Shown here one piece after another: positions 37,273 to 44,942 of a stretch of DNA of 64,000 bases (within the stretch, counting starts at the first letter, position 1; each line of letters begins with the position of its first letter). The notes below the pieces were generated by a model. The model was not told where the DNA came from. It made no database searches and saw only the letters and a program-made list of their open reading frames with translations. This stretch comes from Deltaproteobacteria bacterium (GTDB lineage: Bacteria > Desulfobacterota > Desulfobacteria > Desulfobacterales > UBA5852), in NCBI GenBank assembly GCA_020444045.1, contig JAHLLS010000003.1:1-64000 (forward strand). The letters are read 5' to 3'. The translations under genes were made by a program, and so were the position numbers.

Positions 37273-37587
37273 GTGAGGAATGATCTCCACGAATTCTCCG
37301 AATGGTTGAGCCCTCAATTCGATCAACCGGGCGCCGAGAAGGTGTTTTTGTCGTACCTGAATTCTGATCCTACAAAAGGTCCTAATGAATTTTTAAAAAC
37401 ATATGAAATTGCAAAAGAATATTTCAAAATAAGTGATTCAATGGAGGCTGGTTTCAGAGAAATTCTTTTTTGGATGGGAAACCATGAAAAAGGGATTGAT
37501 TCAAAAATTGAAAACATGGTTTTAGAAGAAACCATCCTTCAGCTACACGGTGAGTACGATGATGCCCCTGATATGGGTGAAGGATAG
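37273..37587 (+). CDS. Small hypothetical protein
   Basis: The 104-residue frame starts at a GTG, with AAGGGGG five bases upstream. It reads as a soluble, helical, acidic protein (HEFSEWLSPQFDQPGAEKVFLSYL, MEAGFREILFWMGNHEKG) with no signal peptide, membrane segment or known motif. The structured leader directly upstream suggests its translation or transcription is regulated in the RNA. An 80-bp repeat copy follows 53 bp after its stop. Confidence 0.55.
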   Translation: MRNDLHEFSEWLSPQFDQPGAEKVFLSYLNSDPTKGPNEFLKTYEIAKEYFKISDSMEAGFREILFWMGNHEKGIDSKIENMVLEETILQLHGEYDDAPDMGEG

Positions 37588-37640
37588 CAATTCGTTTTGA
37601 TGCTTCTATATGAGATTTTTCGGTAGGGAAAGGTAGGAGG

Positions 37641-37720
37641 GGGGGAGGGCTCCAATAACCCCCGCCTAATGCCCACGGTGAGCCCCGTGAAACGCGCATC
37701 TTGCTTTTTGGTAGGGGGGG
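37641..37720. repeat. 80-bp structured repeat, copy A
   Basis: This stretch matches 38871-38949 in the same orientation over about 63 bp with two differences, then both copies end in a G7 run. Each contains a GGGGG/CCCCC hairpin and a GCCCACGG...CCGTG palindrome. No gene covers either copy. Confidence 0.75.
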
Positions 37721-37978
37721 TAAATGATGGCTGCCGTTGCCTAAAGTCCTTTTATGAGGATTTCCGGTCAACTATTTTGTCTAAATTTGGAGGTGCCATA
37801 GCGCTTTTTAGCAAAGCATATCGGGTATGTGTGAAAATTGCTTAGTGATAAAATCGTCCACCATTTCGTCCAGTAGCGCTTGTCATACTGGCAACGGTTT
37901 TCATGTGTCGGGCGAGCATTGCAAGAATACCGATTGTAAGGCCGAAACAAGGCACCGGGAGGGCGTTTCAGGAGGTAT

Positions 37979-38224
37979 ATGGCAGAGAGGTATAATCAGG
38001 TGTGGGGAAAGGGTTCCAGTTCGTTAAGTTGCGCCTATGTGACGTTTTTGGAGCATTCCACGGGGAGGCCTTTTATGAAATTTTTAACCCTGAGAGAGAA
38101 CTATACGGGGAACACCCGACGCAATCTGCCCCCACCCCCTCACGACAAATTCAAGCAAGGGACCCAAACCGTAACCAAATATTTCACACCCTGCTTCCAG
38201 CAGGTCTGTTCAGTTGTCCAGTGA
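37979..38224 (+). CDS. Doubtful small ORF with a perfect ribosome site
   Basis: An 81-residue frame begins three bases after AGGAGG. The product (MAERYNQVWGKGSSSL, then Pro/Thr-rich and basic) resembles no family, and a second open frame overlaps it. The ribosome site is the only positive evidence, so it may be a decayed gene. It lies between the two 80-bp repeats. Confidence 0.25.
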   Translation: MAERYNQVWGKGSSSLSCAYVTFLEHSTGRPFMKFLTLRENYTGNTRRNLPPPPHDKFKQGTQTVTKYFTPCFQQVCSVVQ

Positions 38225-38237
38225 TAATTTAATTTTT

Positions 38238-38591
38238 CTACTCGGCGATCAGTCCTACTGGCGGCGCCGGTGGTGTGTTGTCACCAGGTGTGAACACGAC
38301 CGGGGCACATCGCGCGCTTTCGCCTGCTGAGTTATAGGCCGATACGCTGATATAGTAGGTAACACCTTCCGATAACGGAAGACGGTCTAAATTATAGGCT
38401 GCTCTGGGTCCAACATCGATATTTTCGGTTGGGTTATGATTATTAGTTCCCCAGTAAACGATATAGCCATCAACCACGCCTCGGCTAGGGTCCCAAACAA
38501 GAGTAGCTGCATGGCTCAAGGAAATCAGAGCTATCGTTGTAATGACCAGTGATGAAAAAAACACCCCTGTCAAATTTAATCTGCTGGACAT
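38238..38591 (-). CDS. Short fibronectin type III domain surface protein
   Basis: From the ATG at 38591 (GGAG upstream) the product has 117 residues. The signal peptide MSSRLNLTGVFFSSLVITTIALISLSHA is followed by one Fn3 domain: LVWDPSRGVVDGYIVYWG, then LPLSEGVTYYISVSAYNSAGES. The chain stops at PPAPPVGLIAE, which looks like the linker and first strand of a second Fn3 repeat. The gene may therefore be a shortened form of a longer multi-Fn3 protein. Such domains mediate surface contacts. It sits between the two direct 80-bp repeats. Confidence 0.8.
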   Translation of the reverse strand: MSSRLNLTGVFFSSLVITTIALISLSHAATLVWDPSRGVVDGYIVYWGTNNHNPTENIDVGPRAAYNLDRLPLSEGVTYYISVSAYNSAGESARCAPVVFTPGDNTPPAPPVGLIAE

Positions 38592-39300
38592 AGCGCACTC
38601 CATTGAGTGTTAAAGCTTTATGGCGAACTGAAAATATGGCTGAAGTGTTAGGGATTGTGCCGGAAAATATCGGGGCACAAAAAAATCATTATAATTCTGT
38701 GAACGAAAGAAGCATAGAGGGTAGATAGCTGTTGAGTTTTTGCTGGTCAGCTTAGTGGCTATAGGCGGGTGAATAGCAGATAGTATTCTGAACAACCCTC
38801 TTGCTGTTAGCGTTACCAAACTGACAAGTTGCTTGCAAATGGTTTTTTGGGGAAAGTCGTTGGGCAGGGTGGGGGAGGGCTCCAATAACCCCCGGCCTAA
38901 TGCCCACGGTGGGCCCCGTGAAACGCGCATCTTGAATATTGAGGGGGGGTATACAGCAGAGTTAACCATCTAATTAACTAAAAAATCTATATGTCTAATA
39001 TATTCAATTGGATAAATTGAAATCGGCAAGTTGAAAAATCTTGAAATCATTATCCTTTTAGTATCATTTTTCAGAGGGTTCGCACTTAAGTTCGTACCCT
39101 CAGCGCGAGAAATATTGGTTAATTTCCGTACCGAAATTGCCACTTTAAGGACAATAAAATGTCCATAATTTGGAACTACTTTGGGTTAGATGAAACATAG
39201 AAAATCGCAATGCCAGCAAGGACTATATGCCAAAAGTATCGATGGTCGATTGTTTCATGTATTGGCTAAATATTTCACCCCATAAAAAGGGCCGTGAAAC
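38592..39300. other. 709-bp region without supported gene
   Basis: Apart from the 80-bp repeat copy B at 38871-38949, the stretch is A+T-rich with no frame having a ribosome site. The 38610-38969 minus frame is a shadow across the repeat. The promoter regions of the Fn3 gene (minus) and of the winged-helix gene (plus) should lie here. Confidence 0.4.
38871..38949. repeat. 80-bp structured repeat, copy B
   Basis: This is the direct-orientation partner of 37641-37720. In this copy GCCCACGGTGGGC is a perfect palindrome; copy A has GTGAGC instead. The two copies bracket about 1.15 kb containing the Fn3 gene. Confidence 0.75.
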
Positions 39301-39618
39301 ATGGCAAGAGGGCTTTCCAAGCTTCAGCGGTTCATTCTTTGTGAAGCACGTAAAACGGGCGATATGACCAACCGGCGGTTATTGATAACCTATTATGGTT
39401 TCGAGCCTGCTGATAGGTATAGCAGGTCTTACAAAATCAACTTTGATGTGGGGCAGATCGGCAAGGCCAGGTACAACGCCGCCTCTGTTGCTGTGGTGAA
39501 GGCATTTAATCGGCTTGCGGCAAGAGGGCTGGCGCGCAGGGTTTACAATCACGGCATCTATCTGACCAATGCCGGTATGGGTATGGCTAAATTTATTCTG
39601 GATGGGAAAACCAAATAA
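39301..39618 (+). CDS. Winged-helix-like small protein
   Basis: The 105-residue protein starts MARGLSKLQRFILCEARKTGDMTNRRLL, a pattern I associate with small winged-helix proteins of mobile elements. Next comes DVGQIGKARYNAASVAVVKAFNRLAARGLARRV, which reads as helix-turn-helix and recognition helix, then a short beta wing (NHGIYLTNAG). It is probably a DNA-binding regulator. AAGGG lies about nine bases before the ATG. No target site is evident. Confidence 0.65.
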   Translation: MARGLSKLQRFILCEARKTGDMTNRRLLITYYGFEPADRYSRSYKINFDVGQIGKARYNAASVAVVKAFNRLAARGLARRVYNHGIYLTNAGMGMAKFILDGKTK

Positions 39619-39728
39619 AACCGAACATCTTAACGGGGTAAAGTCGAACTGCGCAGGTATTGAATCTCTCTCAACTGAATAAAGAGGGGATCTGCTCTTT
39701 GACAATCTGATTGTTCTCAAAGAATAAA

Positions 39729-39758
39729 GAACCCCGCCACTATCGCGTGACGGGGTTC
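39729..39758 (-). terminator. Intrinsic terminator of the second PEP-CTERM gene
   Basis: GAACCCCGCCAC pairs with GTGACGGGGTTC (one mismatch). On the minus strand a T-rich tail (TTTATTCTTT) follows, 25 bp past the stop codon. Confidence 0.75.
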
Positions 39759-39782
39759 CATGAATGCCTTATGCCGTCCCTG

Positions 39783-40556
39783 CTATTTTCTGAACTTTTT
39801 TCTCCCAAAACCAGCCAGGCCGACAAGGCCTAAGCCCATAAGAACCATTGTGGAAGGTTCTGGTACGGGGGCCACTCTGCCGAAATTATCAAGTCCGTAG
39901 CCGTCCGTAGCCTTGTCCATATTCCAGCTAATTTTCTCAAGATAGGTGCCCATATCAGCCTGCAAACCTACAAAAGTAATGGTTCCATTGGGTCTGCCGG
40001 CAATGTTGAAGAGGGAAGCAGATCCATCATCTTCAAAGACGCTCATGGTACCATTGCAATCGGCCACATCGAACATGAAAAAGAAAAGCGTGTCCAGTTT
40101 TAGGTCGATGAGGTTGTGGTTCAAAATGACTTCCATCACATCGCCGGAATCGAGGTACTGTTGGCCAAAGAATGAATCGGTTTCCGCCCAGTTTAGAGTC
40201 CGTCCAAAATTGTCAGCGCCGACACTATCACGCTCCATAACACCAATTTTGGGGGCAGATTTATCAAAACTCATTTCCCCTTGACCCGGGCCGGAGACAG
40301 CCTCAAATGTGGCCGTCCCATCGAAGGAATAACTGTCTTCCCCAGGATCAGTGCCAGGCAATAAAGCCGCCTGAGTCTCAAAATCTTCAAGCATGGTATA
40401 GGTAGAGCCCCCCAGCGATGTCAGCCATGAATTCATAGCCGCAATTGCATCGGTTTCGTTCGTCCAATTAGAAACAGTGATATTCGTTGCGTTCGCGGTG
40501 GCGCAGATGAATAAGAAGACAAATAAGAACACAGAGCCGGTCATGAGTTTTCGCAT
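39783..40556 (-). CDS. PEP-CTERM sorting domain-containing exported protein
   Basis: The 257-residue protein has a signal peptide (MRKLMTGSVFLFVFLFICATANA) and a typical tail, VPEPSTMVLMGLGLVGLAGFGRKK. The central domain is beta-rich with FDVADCNGTMSVFEDDG and FVGLQADMGTYLEKISW, similar to lectin-like domains found in PEP-CTERM proteins. No active site is recognised. AAAGGAG precedes the ATG. Unlike the first PEP-CTERM gene, no GEMM-type riboswitch is seen within 200 bp upstream. Confidence 0.9.
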   Translation of the reverse strand: MRKLMTGSVFLFVFLFICATANATNITVSNWTNETDAIAAMNSWLTSLGGSTYTMLEDFETQAALLPGTDPGEDSYSFDGTATFEAVSGPGQGEMSFDKSAPKIGVMERDSVGADNFGRTLNWAETDSFFGQQYLDSGDVMEVILNHNLIDLKLDTLFFFMFDVADCNGTMSVFEDDGSASLFNIAGRPNGTITFVGLQADMGTYLEKISWNMDKATDGYGLDNFGRVAPVPEPSTMVLMGLGLVGLAGFGRKKFRK

Positions 40557-40901
40557 ACGTTGAATCTCCTTTAATTGGATGGAAGAGTTGAGCGATCGAC
40601 TGAAACCGCTGCTTCAAGTAGATCACCCGCAAACTAAATTTCATCGTTGGCCCTTTCCCTACAATACTTATGCCAAACATCTTAAAAAACTTAATTAAAC
40701 AATAAATACTATATGTTGGAGATAGATTGGCCAGTTAAACAGATTGACAACTCCTCCCTTTTCCGGAGAAGTGTGAAAATAATTTCTCAATTTTAAATAC
40801 TTACCTATGTATTGTTCGGACTAAAGGTCAAAATAATACCCAGACTCGCTGGATCGTGATGGTTGAAAAATTCTGCCGGGTTGATTCTGCAGGAGAATGT
40901 A

Positions 40902-41120
40902 ATGACAGAAGAACGTGGTTAGGAACTGGAGCGGGATATTCGGAAATACGATGCGGCGGAAAAATACCTCAAGGGCGTTTATTTAGAAGCCTTCGAAAAG
41001 GAGAATCCAGAACCCAGCTTAGAGCAAGTGGTTGATACCGGCGTCTATACTCAGGGGCGGATTTCAGGAATGGCGTGCAAGTTTCAGGTGTTAAAAAATG
41101 TTGAAGCCGCTCCCGAATAA
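40902..41120 (+). pseudogene. Small ORF interrupted by an in-frame TAG at codon 7
   Basis: The ATG at 40902 has an excellent ribosome site (GCAGGAGA) and reads MTEERG, then TAG (40920-40922). The same frame continues for 65 residues (ELERDIRKYDAAEKYLKGVYL..., ending EAAPE and TAA at 41118). The continuation is charged and helical, like a real small protein. A terminator-like AAGCCG/CGGCTT hairpin follows. Either a point mutation has killed the gene or the amber codon is read through. Confidence 0.5.
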
Positions 41121-41160
41121 TCGAGCACGGCTTGTTCTTTGAAATCTATTTTTAGCGTTA

Positions 41161-41373
41161 TTAATCGAGCATCTTTTCTATGTTGCTATAAGGCAACCTG
41201 CTTAATCTATATGAAAGTTTTTTATTGAATAGCGAAATAGATGTGTAACCACAACTTTCGCAGAAATAGTGCCGAGATCCCGGTATAAATCGCATGAATA
41301 ATTTTCGGATAATTCGGTGTCGAAAAGGAATTGAGCAAAGTGGACACCAGTTGCCAAAAGCAAGTCGCTTCAA
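41161..41373 (-). CDS. Small zinc-ribbon-like protein (start uncertain)
   Basis: The 70-residue frame contains two CxxC pairs (NWCPLCSIPF and YFCESCGYTS) around MRFIPGSRHYF. This resembles small zinc-ribbon proteins with an SRHYxCxxC core. The first codon available is TTG at 41373, and no ribosome site is visible, so the true start is unclear. It lies between the interrupted frame and the integrase control region. Confidence 0.4.
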   Translation of the reverse strand: MKRLAFGNWCPLCSIPFRHRIIRKLFMRFIPGSRHYFCESCGYTSISLFNKKLSYRLSRLPYSNIEKMLD

Positions 41374-41401
41374 CGCATTAGTCCATCATCAGTGTTAGTC
41401 A

Positions 41402-41554
41402 TTAATCCCGTTCTTTGCTCTTTAAACCATTTTTTATTAACGTTCTTATTGCCTCAGACCTTGTCGGAATCCGGTTCTCATACCGATAATCCTCGATCCG
41501 CCCCAATAGTTCGTCATCCAGCGTCAGCAATATCTGTGGTTTTTTCGTAGCCAT
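41402..41554 (-). CDS. Ribbon-helix-helix (CopG/Arc-type) DNA-binding protein
   Basis: This gene was read directly from the minus strand. The 50-residue product begins MATKKPQILLTLDDELLGRIEDY and continues RYENRIPTRSEAIRTLIKNGL. That is a beta strand (ILLTLDD), a helix, the turn RIPTRS and a second helix, the complete RHH fold. It is divergently transcribed from the integrase, with 141 bp between starts. Such proteins near integrases often act as regulators or excision factors. Two AACATATA repeats 20 bp apart lie between the genes as possible operators. Confidence 0.75.
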   Translation of the reverse strand: MATKKPQILLTLDDELLGRIEDYRYENRIPTRSEAIRTLIKNGLKSKERD

Positions 41555-41590
41555 AGGTTTCCCATAACGAAATAAATACCAAAAAACAAG

Positions 41591-41627
41591 AACATATATT
41601 GACAGTACACAACATATAAACTTATGT
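41591..41627 (+). promoter_or_regulatory. Integrase promoter with possible RHH operators
   Basis: TTGACA (41599-41604) and TTATGT (41622-41627) have 17-bp spacing. AACATATA occurs at 41591-41598 and 41611-41618, exactly 20 bp apart, placing both copies on one helix face around the -35. The adjacent RHH protein is the obvious candidate binder. Confidence 0.5.
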
Positions 41628-41695
41628 AGTTATATAACCTATATTTTTAGGGGTCAGAACCTGAAAAAAAACTAAGTTTGCTGAAAGGGGGACAA

Positions 41696-42818
41696 ATGGC
41701 CTGCGTAACTAAAAAGCGGGGGAAATGGGCGGTTGATTTTTATGACCATCACGGCAAAAGGCGTTTAAAGGTATTGCCCAAAGGTTCGACTAAGGCACAA
41801 GCGCGCAAAATGCTGCGCGAAATCGAAAAGCAAGTGGAGCGGCGTACATTCATTCCCAATGCTAAGGTGCCGCTGTTTTCCAAAGTCGCTAAGCAGTGGC
41901 TTAAATATAAAAAGCCGAATCTGCGCGCTTCAACCTGGTCGGTCTGCGAGGGGCATACTCGAAACCATTTTGGGGAGCTGGACGATTTGAAGGTCAACCT
42001 GATCAATACGGCCCGAGTCGAGAAGTTCATAACAGACCGCCAGCTTGAGGGGATGAATATTCTAACCTTGCGCAAAGTTCTGGTAACGTTCAACCAAATC
42101 ATGGCCTATGCCGTGAGGCATGGATACACCCATTACAATCCGCTGCGTGATGCTGAGAGACCGAGAGGGCAGGGGTCTGTTGAGGATAAACCCATCAAGA
42201 TAATGACCCCTGATGAAATCAACGCCTTTTTGGATGCGGTGGACGATCCCAAGTACAACATGCTTTTCCGGCTTGCCATTATGAGCGGTGCGCGCCAGGG
42301 GGAACTTTTAGGCCTCAAATGGTCGGGTATCGATTGGATTAATAACCAGATCAACATTCAACGGACTTTCAACAATCAGGCATGGTACGCGCCAAAGTCG
42401 AAAACGTCCATTCGCAAGATCGACATAGGCCCATCAACGATGACAGCACTGAAGCGTTGGCGGCTGCAATGCCCTGTTAGCGATTTGAATCTCGTTTTCC
42501 CGAATGAGGCAGGGCAACCTATCAATCACGACAACATGATCAATAGATATTTCGTGAAGGGTCTTAGATGCGGAGTTGGAAACCATCAGGTTTCACGATT
42601 TGCGGCACACTTACGCCAGCCTTTTGATTGAACAGGGGGAAAACATCAAATACATCCAAACCCAACTGGGACATTCGAGCCTAACCGTCACTTTAAACGT
42701 CTATGCCCACCTCATGAAAAACACCAATCAAGGCGCTGCAAGAGGTCTCGAAAAAACGGTTTTTGGAATTAATGGAGACCAAATGGAGACCAAAACGCAA
42801 CAAGGGGCTACGGTGTGA
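41696..42818 (+). pseudogene. int: Tyrosine recombinase (phage-type integrase) with a frameshift
   Basis: The ATG at 41696 has AAAGGGGG upstream. Residues up to RYFVKGLR (about 42567) are in one frame and include the N-terminal arm-binding and core-binding regions and the first catalytic arginine (SGARQGELLGLKW). From about 42569 the family sequence continues in the next frame (AELETIRFHDLRHTYAS, LGHSSLTVTLNVYAHL), which carries the HxxR, the second histidine and the tyrosine nucleophile. One base of difference separates the frames, so the gene is broken unless there is a sequencing error or programmed shift. It directly abuts the tRNA, as island integrases do. Confidence 0.85.
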
Positions 42819-42839
42819 TCCGTAACCCCTTGATATAAT

Positions 42840-42884
42840 TGGTGGGCGGTACTGGGATTGAACCAGTGACTTCTACCGTGTGAA
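42840..42884. repeat. attR: 45-bp tRNA-Val 3' half (inside the intact gene)
   Basis: This is the right-hand partner of 31664-31708. It extends from the CCA end into the anticodon loop, a frequent crossover segment for tRNA-targeting integrases. Confidence 0.95.
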
Positions 42885-42914
42885 GGTAGCACTCTCCCGC
42901 TGAGTTAACCGCCC
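42840..42914 (-). tRNA. tRNA-Val (anticodon CAC)
   Basis: The minus strand folds into a full cloverleaf: acceptor GGGCGGT/ACCGCCC, D-arm ACTC/GAGT, anticodon stem CTACC/GGTAG with loop TTCACAC, T-arm ACTGG/CCAGT with TTCAATC, discriminator A and an encoded CCA. Loop positions 34-36 give CAC, reading valine GUG. Its 3' half is the island's integration target, and the gene remains intact because the island restores it. Confidence 0.95.
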
Positions 42915-42915
42915 G

Positions 42916-43197
42916 CTAATCCGATATGTCGACCATTTCCTTTAATTCTTTGCCGACTTTGAAAAACGGCAATTTTTTGGAAGGGACACGAATGCGTTCG
43001 CCGGTTTTAGGGTTGCGGCCGACGTAGGACTTATAGCCGTTGACTGTAAAACTGCCAAAGCCCCTGATTTCAACGCGTCCCCCACTGCCGAGTGAGTCTT
43101 CAATGGATTGAAAGAAAACATTGACGATGTTTTCGGCTTCCTGCCGGCTGAGGTTGACGTTTTCCTTGAGAGCCATCATTAAATCTGATTTATTCAT
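42916..43197 (-). CDS. HU/IHF-family DNA-binding protein
   Basis: The 93-residue protein has the HU/IHF fold: MNKSDLMMALKENVNLSRQEAENIVNVFFQSI helices, then VEIRGFGSFTV and the DNA-binding arm GRNPKTGERIRVPSKKLPFFKVGKELKE with the intercalating proline. It is closest in feel to the IHF-beta group. It bends DNA and could assist the adjacent integrase, since IHF often acts in integration. It starts at an ATG with AAAGGAG upstream and lies 2 bp from the tRNA gene. Confidence 0.93.
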   Translation of the reverse strand: MNKSDLMMALKENVNLSRQEAENIVNVFFQSIEDSLGSGGRVEIRGFGSFTVNGYKSYVGRNPKTGERIRVPSKKLPFFKVGKELKEMVDISD

Positions 43198-43279
43198 TAA
43201 GACTCCTTTGGTTGTCCGAACCCGAGCTTTTTTGAAGGCGAGAATAAGCCTGCTCTATAGTCTTTCCGTGGATTTCAAG

Positions 43280-44182
43280 TCAAGATTTTTTTCTGTCGTA
43301 ATGGCTTTCCTGTGAATCTTCGTCAAAATCCGTGTGATCGGAGGTGGCGTCTGTATCGTTTTGTTGCGACGGCGGGTCCGGTGAGAACGCGTCTTCAACG
43401 GTCATGAGCGGCATGGGCGCATCGGAAGGTGCGATCGGTATTTTTTCATCTTCGGCAAGGCTTCCATGACCGTTCTGCTGCTTGAGTAGGCGGTCTTCAG
43501 AGCCGGATGCCTCATTTTCTTGCGGGTGGAGGGTGTCCTCAGATTTTTGAACATCAGAACGTCCATCGCTATCGGCAACAGGCAATTCTGCCTCAGTGCT
43601 GCGAGGCGAGGGCTGATTTTCAGGTGCATCCTCAGATGTCGAAAAAAGGTTATCCACTTCCGTTCCCATAGATTCAATTTCTTTGGGAGAGGGAAGGTCG
43701 CGGAGATCTTTCAGATTGAAGACTTCGAGAAATTGCCGGGTCGTGCCGTAAATCATCGGTCGACCGGGAATGTCTTTGCGCCCCAAAACGCGGACTAGTT
43801 TTTTCTCAAGAAGCATGCGCAGCACACCGCCACAATCGACACCGCGAATGTGCTCGACGTCGGCGCGGATGATCGGTTGTTTATAGGCGATAATGGCGAG
43901 AGTTTCCAATGCGGCCCGGCTCAATTTAGCCGGGGAGGGCTTGAGAAGTTTTTTTACCCATTCGCTGTACTCCGAACGGGTGCGAAACTGAAATCCACCG
44001 GCAACTTGTTTTATTTCAAAACCACCGCGGCGGCGGTCATATTCATCGGCCAACTCTTTAAGTGCGCTTCGAATGGCGTCGGCATCTTCGGTTTCAAGAA
44101 TAGCCTTGAGCTGCTGAACCGAAAGGGGCTCTTCCGCCACAAATAAAAGGCTTTCAATGATGAAAGACAATGGTTTTGTCAT
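43280..44182 (-). CDS. scpB: Segregation and condensation protein B with long acidic tail
   Basis: Residues 1-185 match ScpB: SFIIESLLFVAEEPLSVQQLKAIL, LKPSPAKLSRAALETLAIIAYKQPIIRADVEHIRGVD, GRKDIPGRPMIYGTT. A further 110 residues of Asp/Glu/Ser/Pro-rich, probably disordered tail are unusual in length for the family. ScpB forms two winged helices that bind ScpA and the SMC heads in chromosome condensation. Its ATG overlaps the ScpA stop codon (ATGA). Confidence 0.95.
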   Translation of the reverse strand: MTKPLSFIIESLLFVAEEPLSVQQLKAILETEDADAIRSALKELADEYDRRRGGFEIKQVAGGFQFRTRSEYSEWVKKLLKPSPAKLSRAALETLAIIAYKQPIIRADVEHIRGVDCGGVLRMLLEKKLVRVLGRKDIPGRPMIYGTTRQFLEVFNLKDLRDLPSPKEIESMGTEVDNLFSTSEDAPENQPSPRSTEAELPVADSDGRSDVQKSEDTLHPQENEASGSEDRLLKQQNGHGSLAEDEKIPIAPSDAPMPLMTVEDAFSPDPPSQQNDTDATSDHTDFDEDSQESHYDRKKS

Positions 44183-44892
44183 TGATAAAACATCCGTATC
44201 ACACCCGTTTGAATATGCTGGGTGACTCTCAGGAGGCTTAACTTGACCATTTCCAGCACGGCCAGGAAGGTCACAATCACATCGGCGCGCGTTCGACTAT
44301 CCGAAAAAAGCTCTTCGAAAGCGACGGAACCTTTTTGTTCCAATATATCAATAATCTGGTTGATGCGCTCCTTGACCGAGATACGCTCCGTAAAAAGATC
44401 CACGTGATGTTCACCGGAAACGTCATCCAGTATTTTGCGGAAGGCATCGATCAGTTCAAAAAGACCGACGTGAATTTCTTTTTCCTCGATGGCAAATGCG
44501 GCCCTCTGTGAAGATGTAGAGCGAACAAAGATTTTATCCCCTAACAGGTCACGACTGGCGAGCTGCTGAGCGACAGTCTTCATTTGAAGGTATTCGATCA
44601 GGGGGCGTGATATCGCATTACGGGGGTCTTCATCCTCGTCTTCCTGACCATCATAGGCAGGGAGCAACATCCGGGATTTGATTTGTGCGAGGGTTGCTGC
44701 CATGACAATAAAATCACCGGCAAACTCAATATGGATGGCTTTCATCCATTCGAGGTATTCCAGATATTTTCGGGTGATTAAGGCGATGGGGATGTCATAA
44801 ATATCCACCTCATTTTTCTTTATGAGATGAAGGAGGAGGTCCATGGGGCCTTCAAACACGTCCTCCAACTGGATTTTGTAGCTGTCCGCCAT
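44179..44892 (-). CDS. scpA: Segregation and condensation protein A
   Basis: The 237-residue kleisin begins YKIQLEDVFEGPMDLLLHLIKKNEVDIYDIPIALITRKYLEYLEWM, the ScpA N-terminal signature, followed by DFIVMAATLAQIKSRMLLP, a charged linker and a C-terminal winged-helix part (ADVIVTFLAVLEMVKLSLLRV). It bridges the SMC heads together with ScpB. It lies 50 bp downstream of trpS and is coupled to scpB by a 4-bp overlap. Confidence 0.95.
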   Translation of the reverse strand: MADSYKIQLEDVFEGPMDLLLHLIKKNEVDIYDIPIALITRKYLEYLEWMKAIHIEFAGDFIVMAATLAQIKSRMLLPAYDGQEDEDEDPRNAISRPLIEYLQMKTVAQQLASRDLLGDKIFVRSTSSQRAAFAIEEKEIHVGLFELIDAFRKILDDVSGEHHVDLFTERISVKERINQIIDILEQKGSVAFEELFSDSRTRADVIVTFLAVLEMVKLSLLRVTQHIQTGVIRMFYQ

Positions 44893-44942
44893 GAATGCCT
44901 TTATGTCTATCGAGGAAGTTACAGCGCTACAATGGAAGTCTT

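Larger units (their letters stand above)
31664..42884. mobile_element. Integrative genomic island in tRNA-Val(CAC), 11.2 kb
   Basis: The island is bounded by a perfect 45-bp direct repeat: the 3' part of tRNA-Val at 42840-42884 and its copy at 31664-31708. A tyrosine integrase abuts the tRNA end. Between the repeats the DNA is visibly A+T-richer than both flanks and carries no housekeeping genes: mostly exported proteins, two riboswitches, repeats and small orphan frames. The integrase gene carries a frameshift, so excision may no longer be autonomous. No conjugation, replication or phage structural genes are visible, so it is a cargo island or a remnant rather than an ICE or prophage. Confidence 0.9.

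Noticed and set aside
38002-38232. A 76-residue frame overlapping the ORF at 37979
   Set aside because: No start with a ribosome site; it is one of several overlapping openings in a decayed-looking stretch.
40468-40680. A minus-strand frame upstream of the second PEP-CTERM gene, examined also for a GEMM-type switch
   Set aside because: The frame overlaps the start of the PEP-CTERM gene, and the GGGACG and GCCGAG landmarks of the riboswitch are missing.
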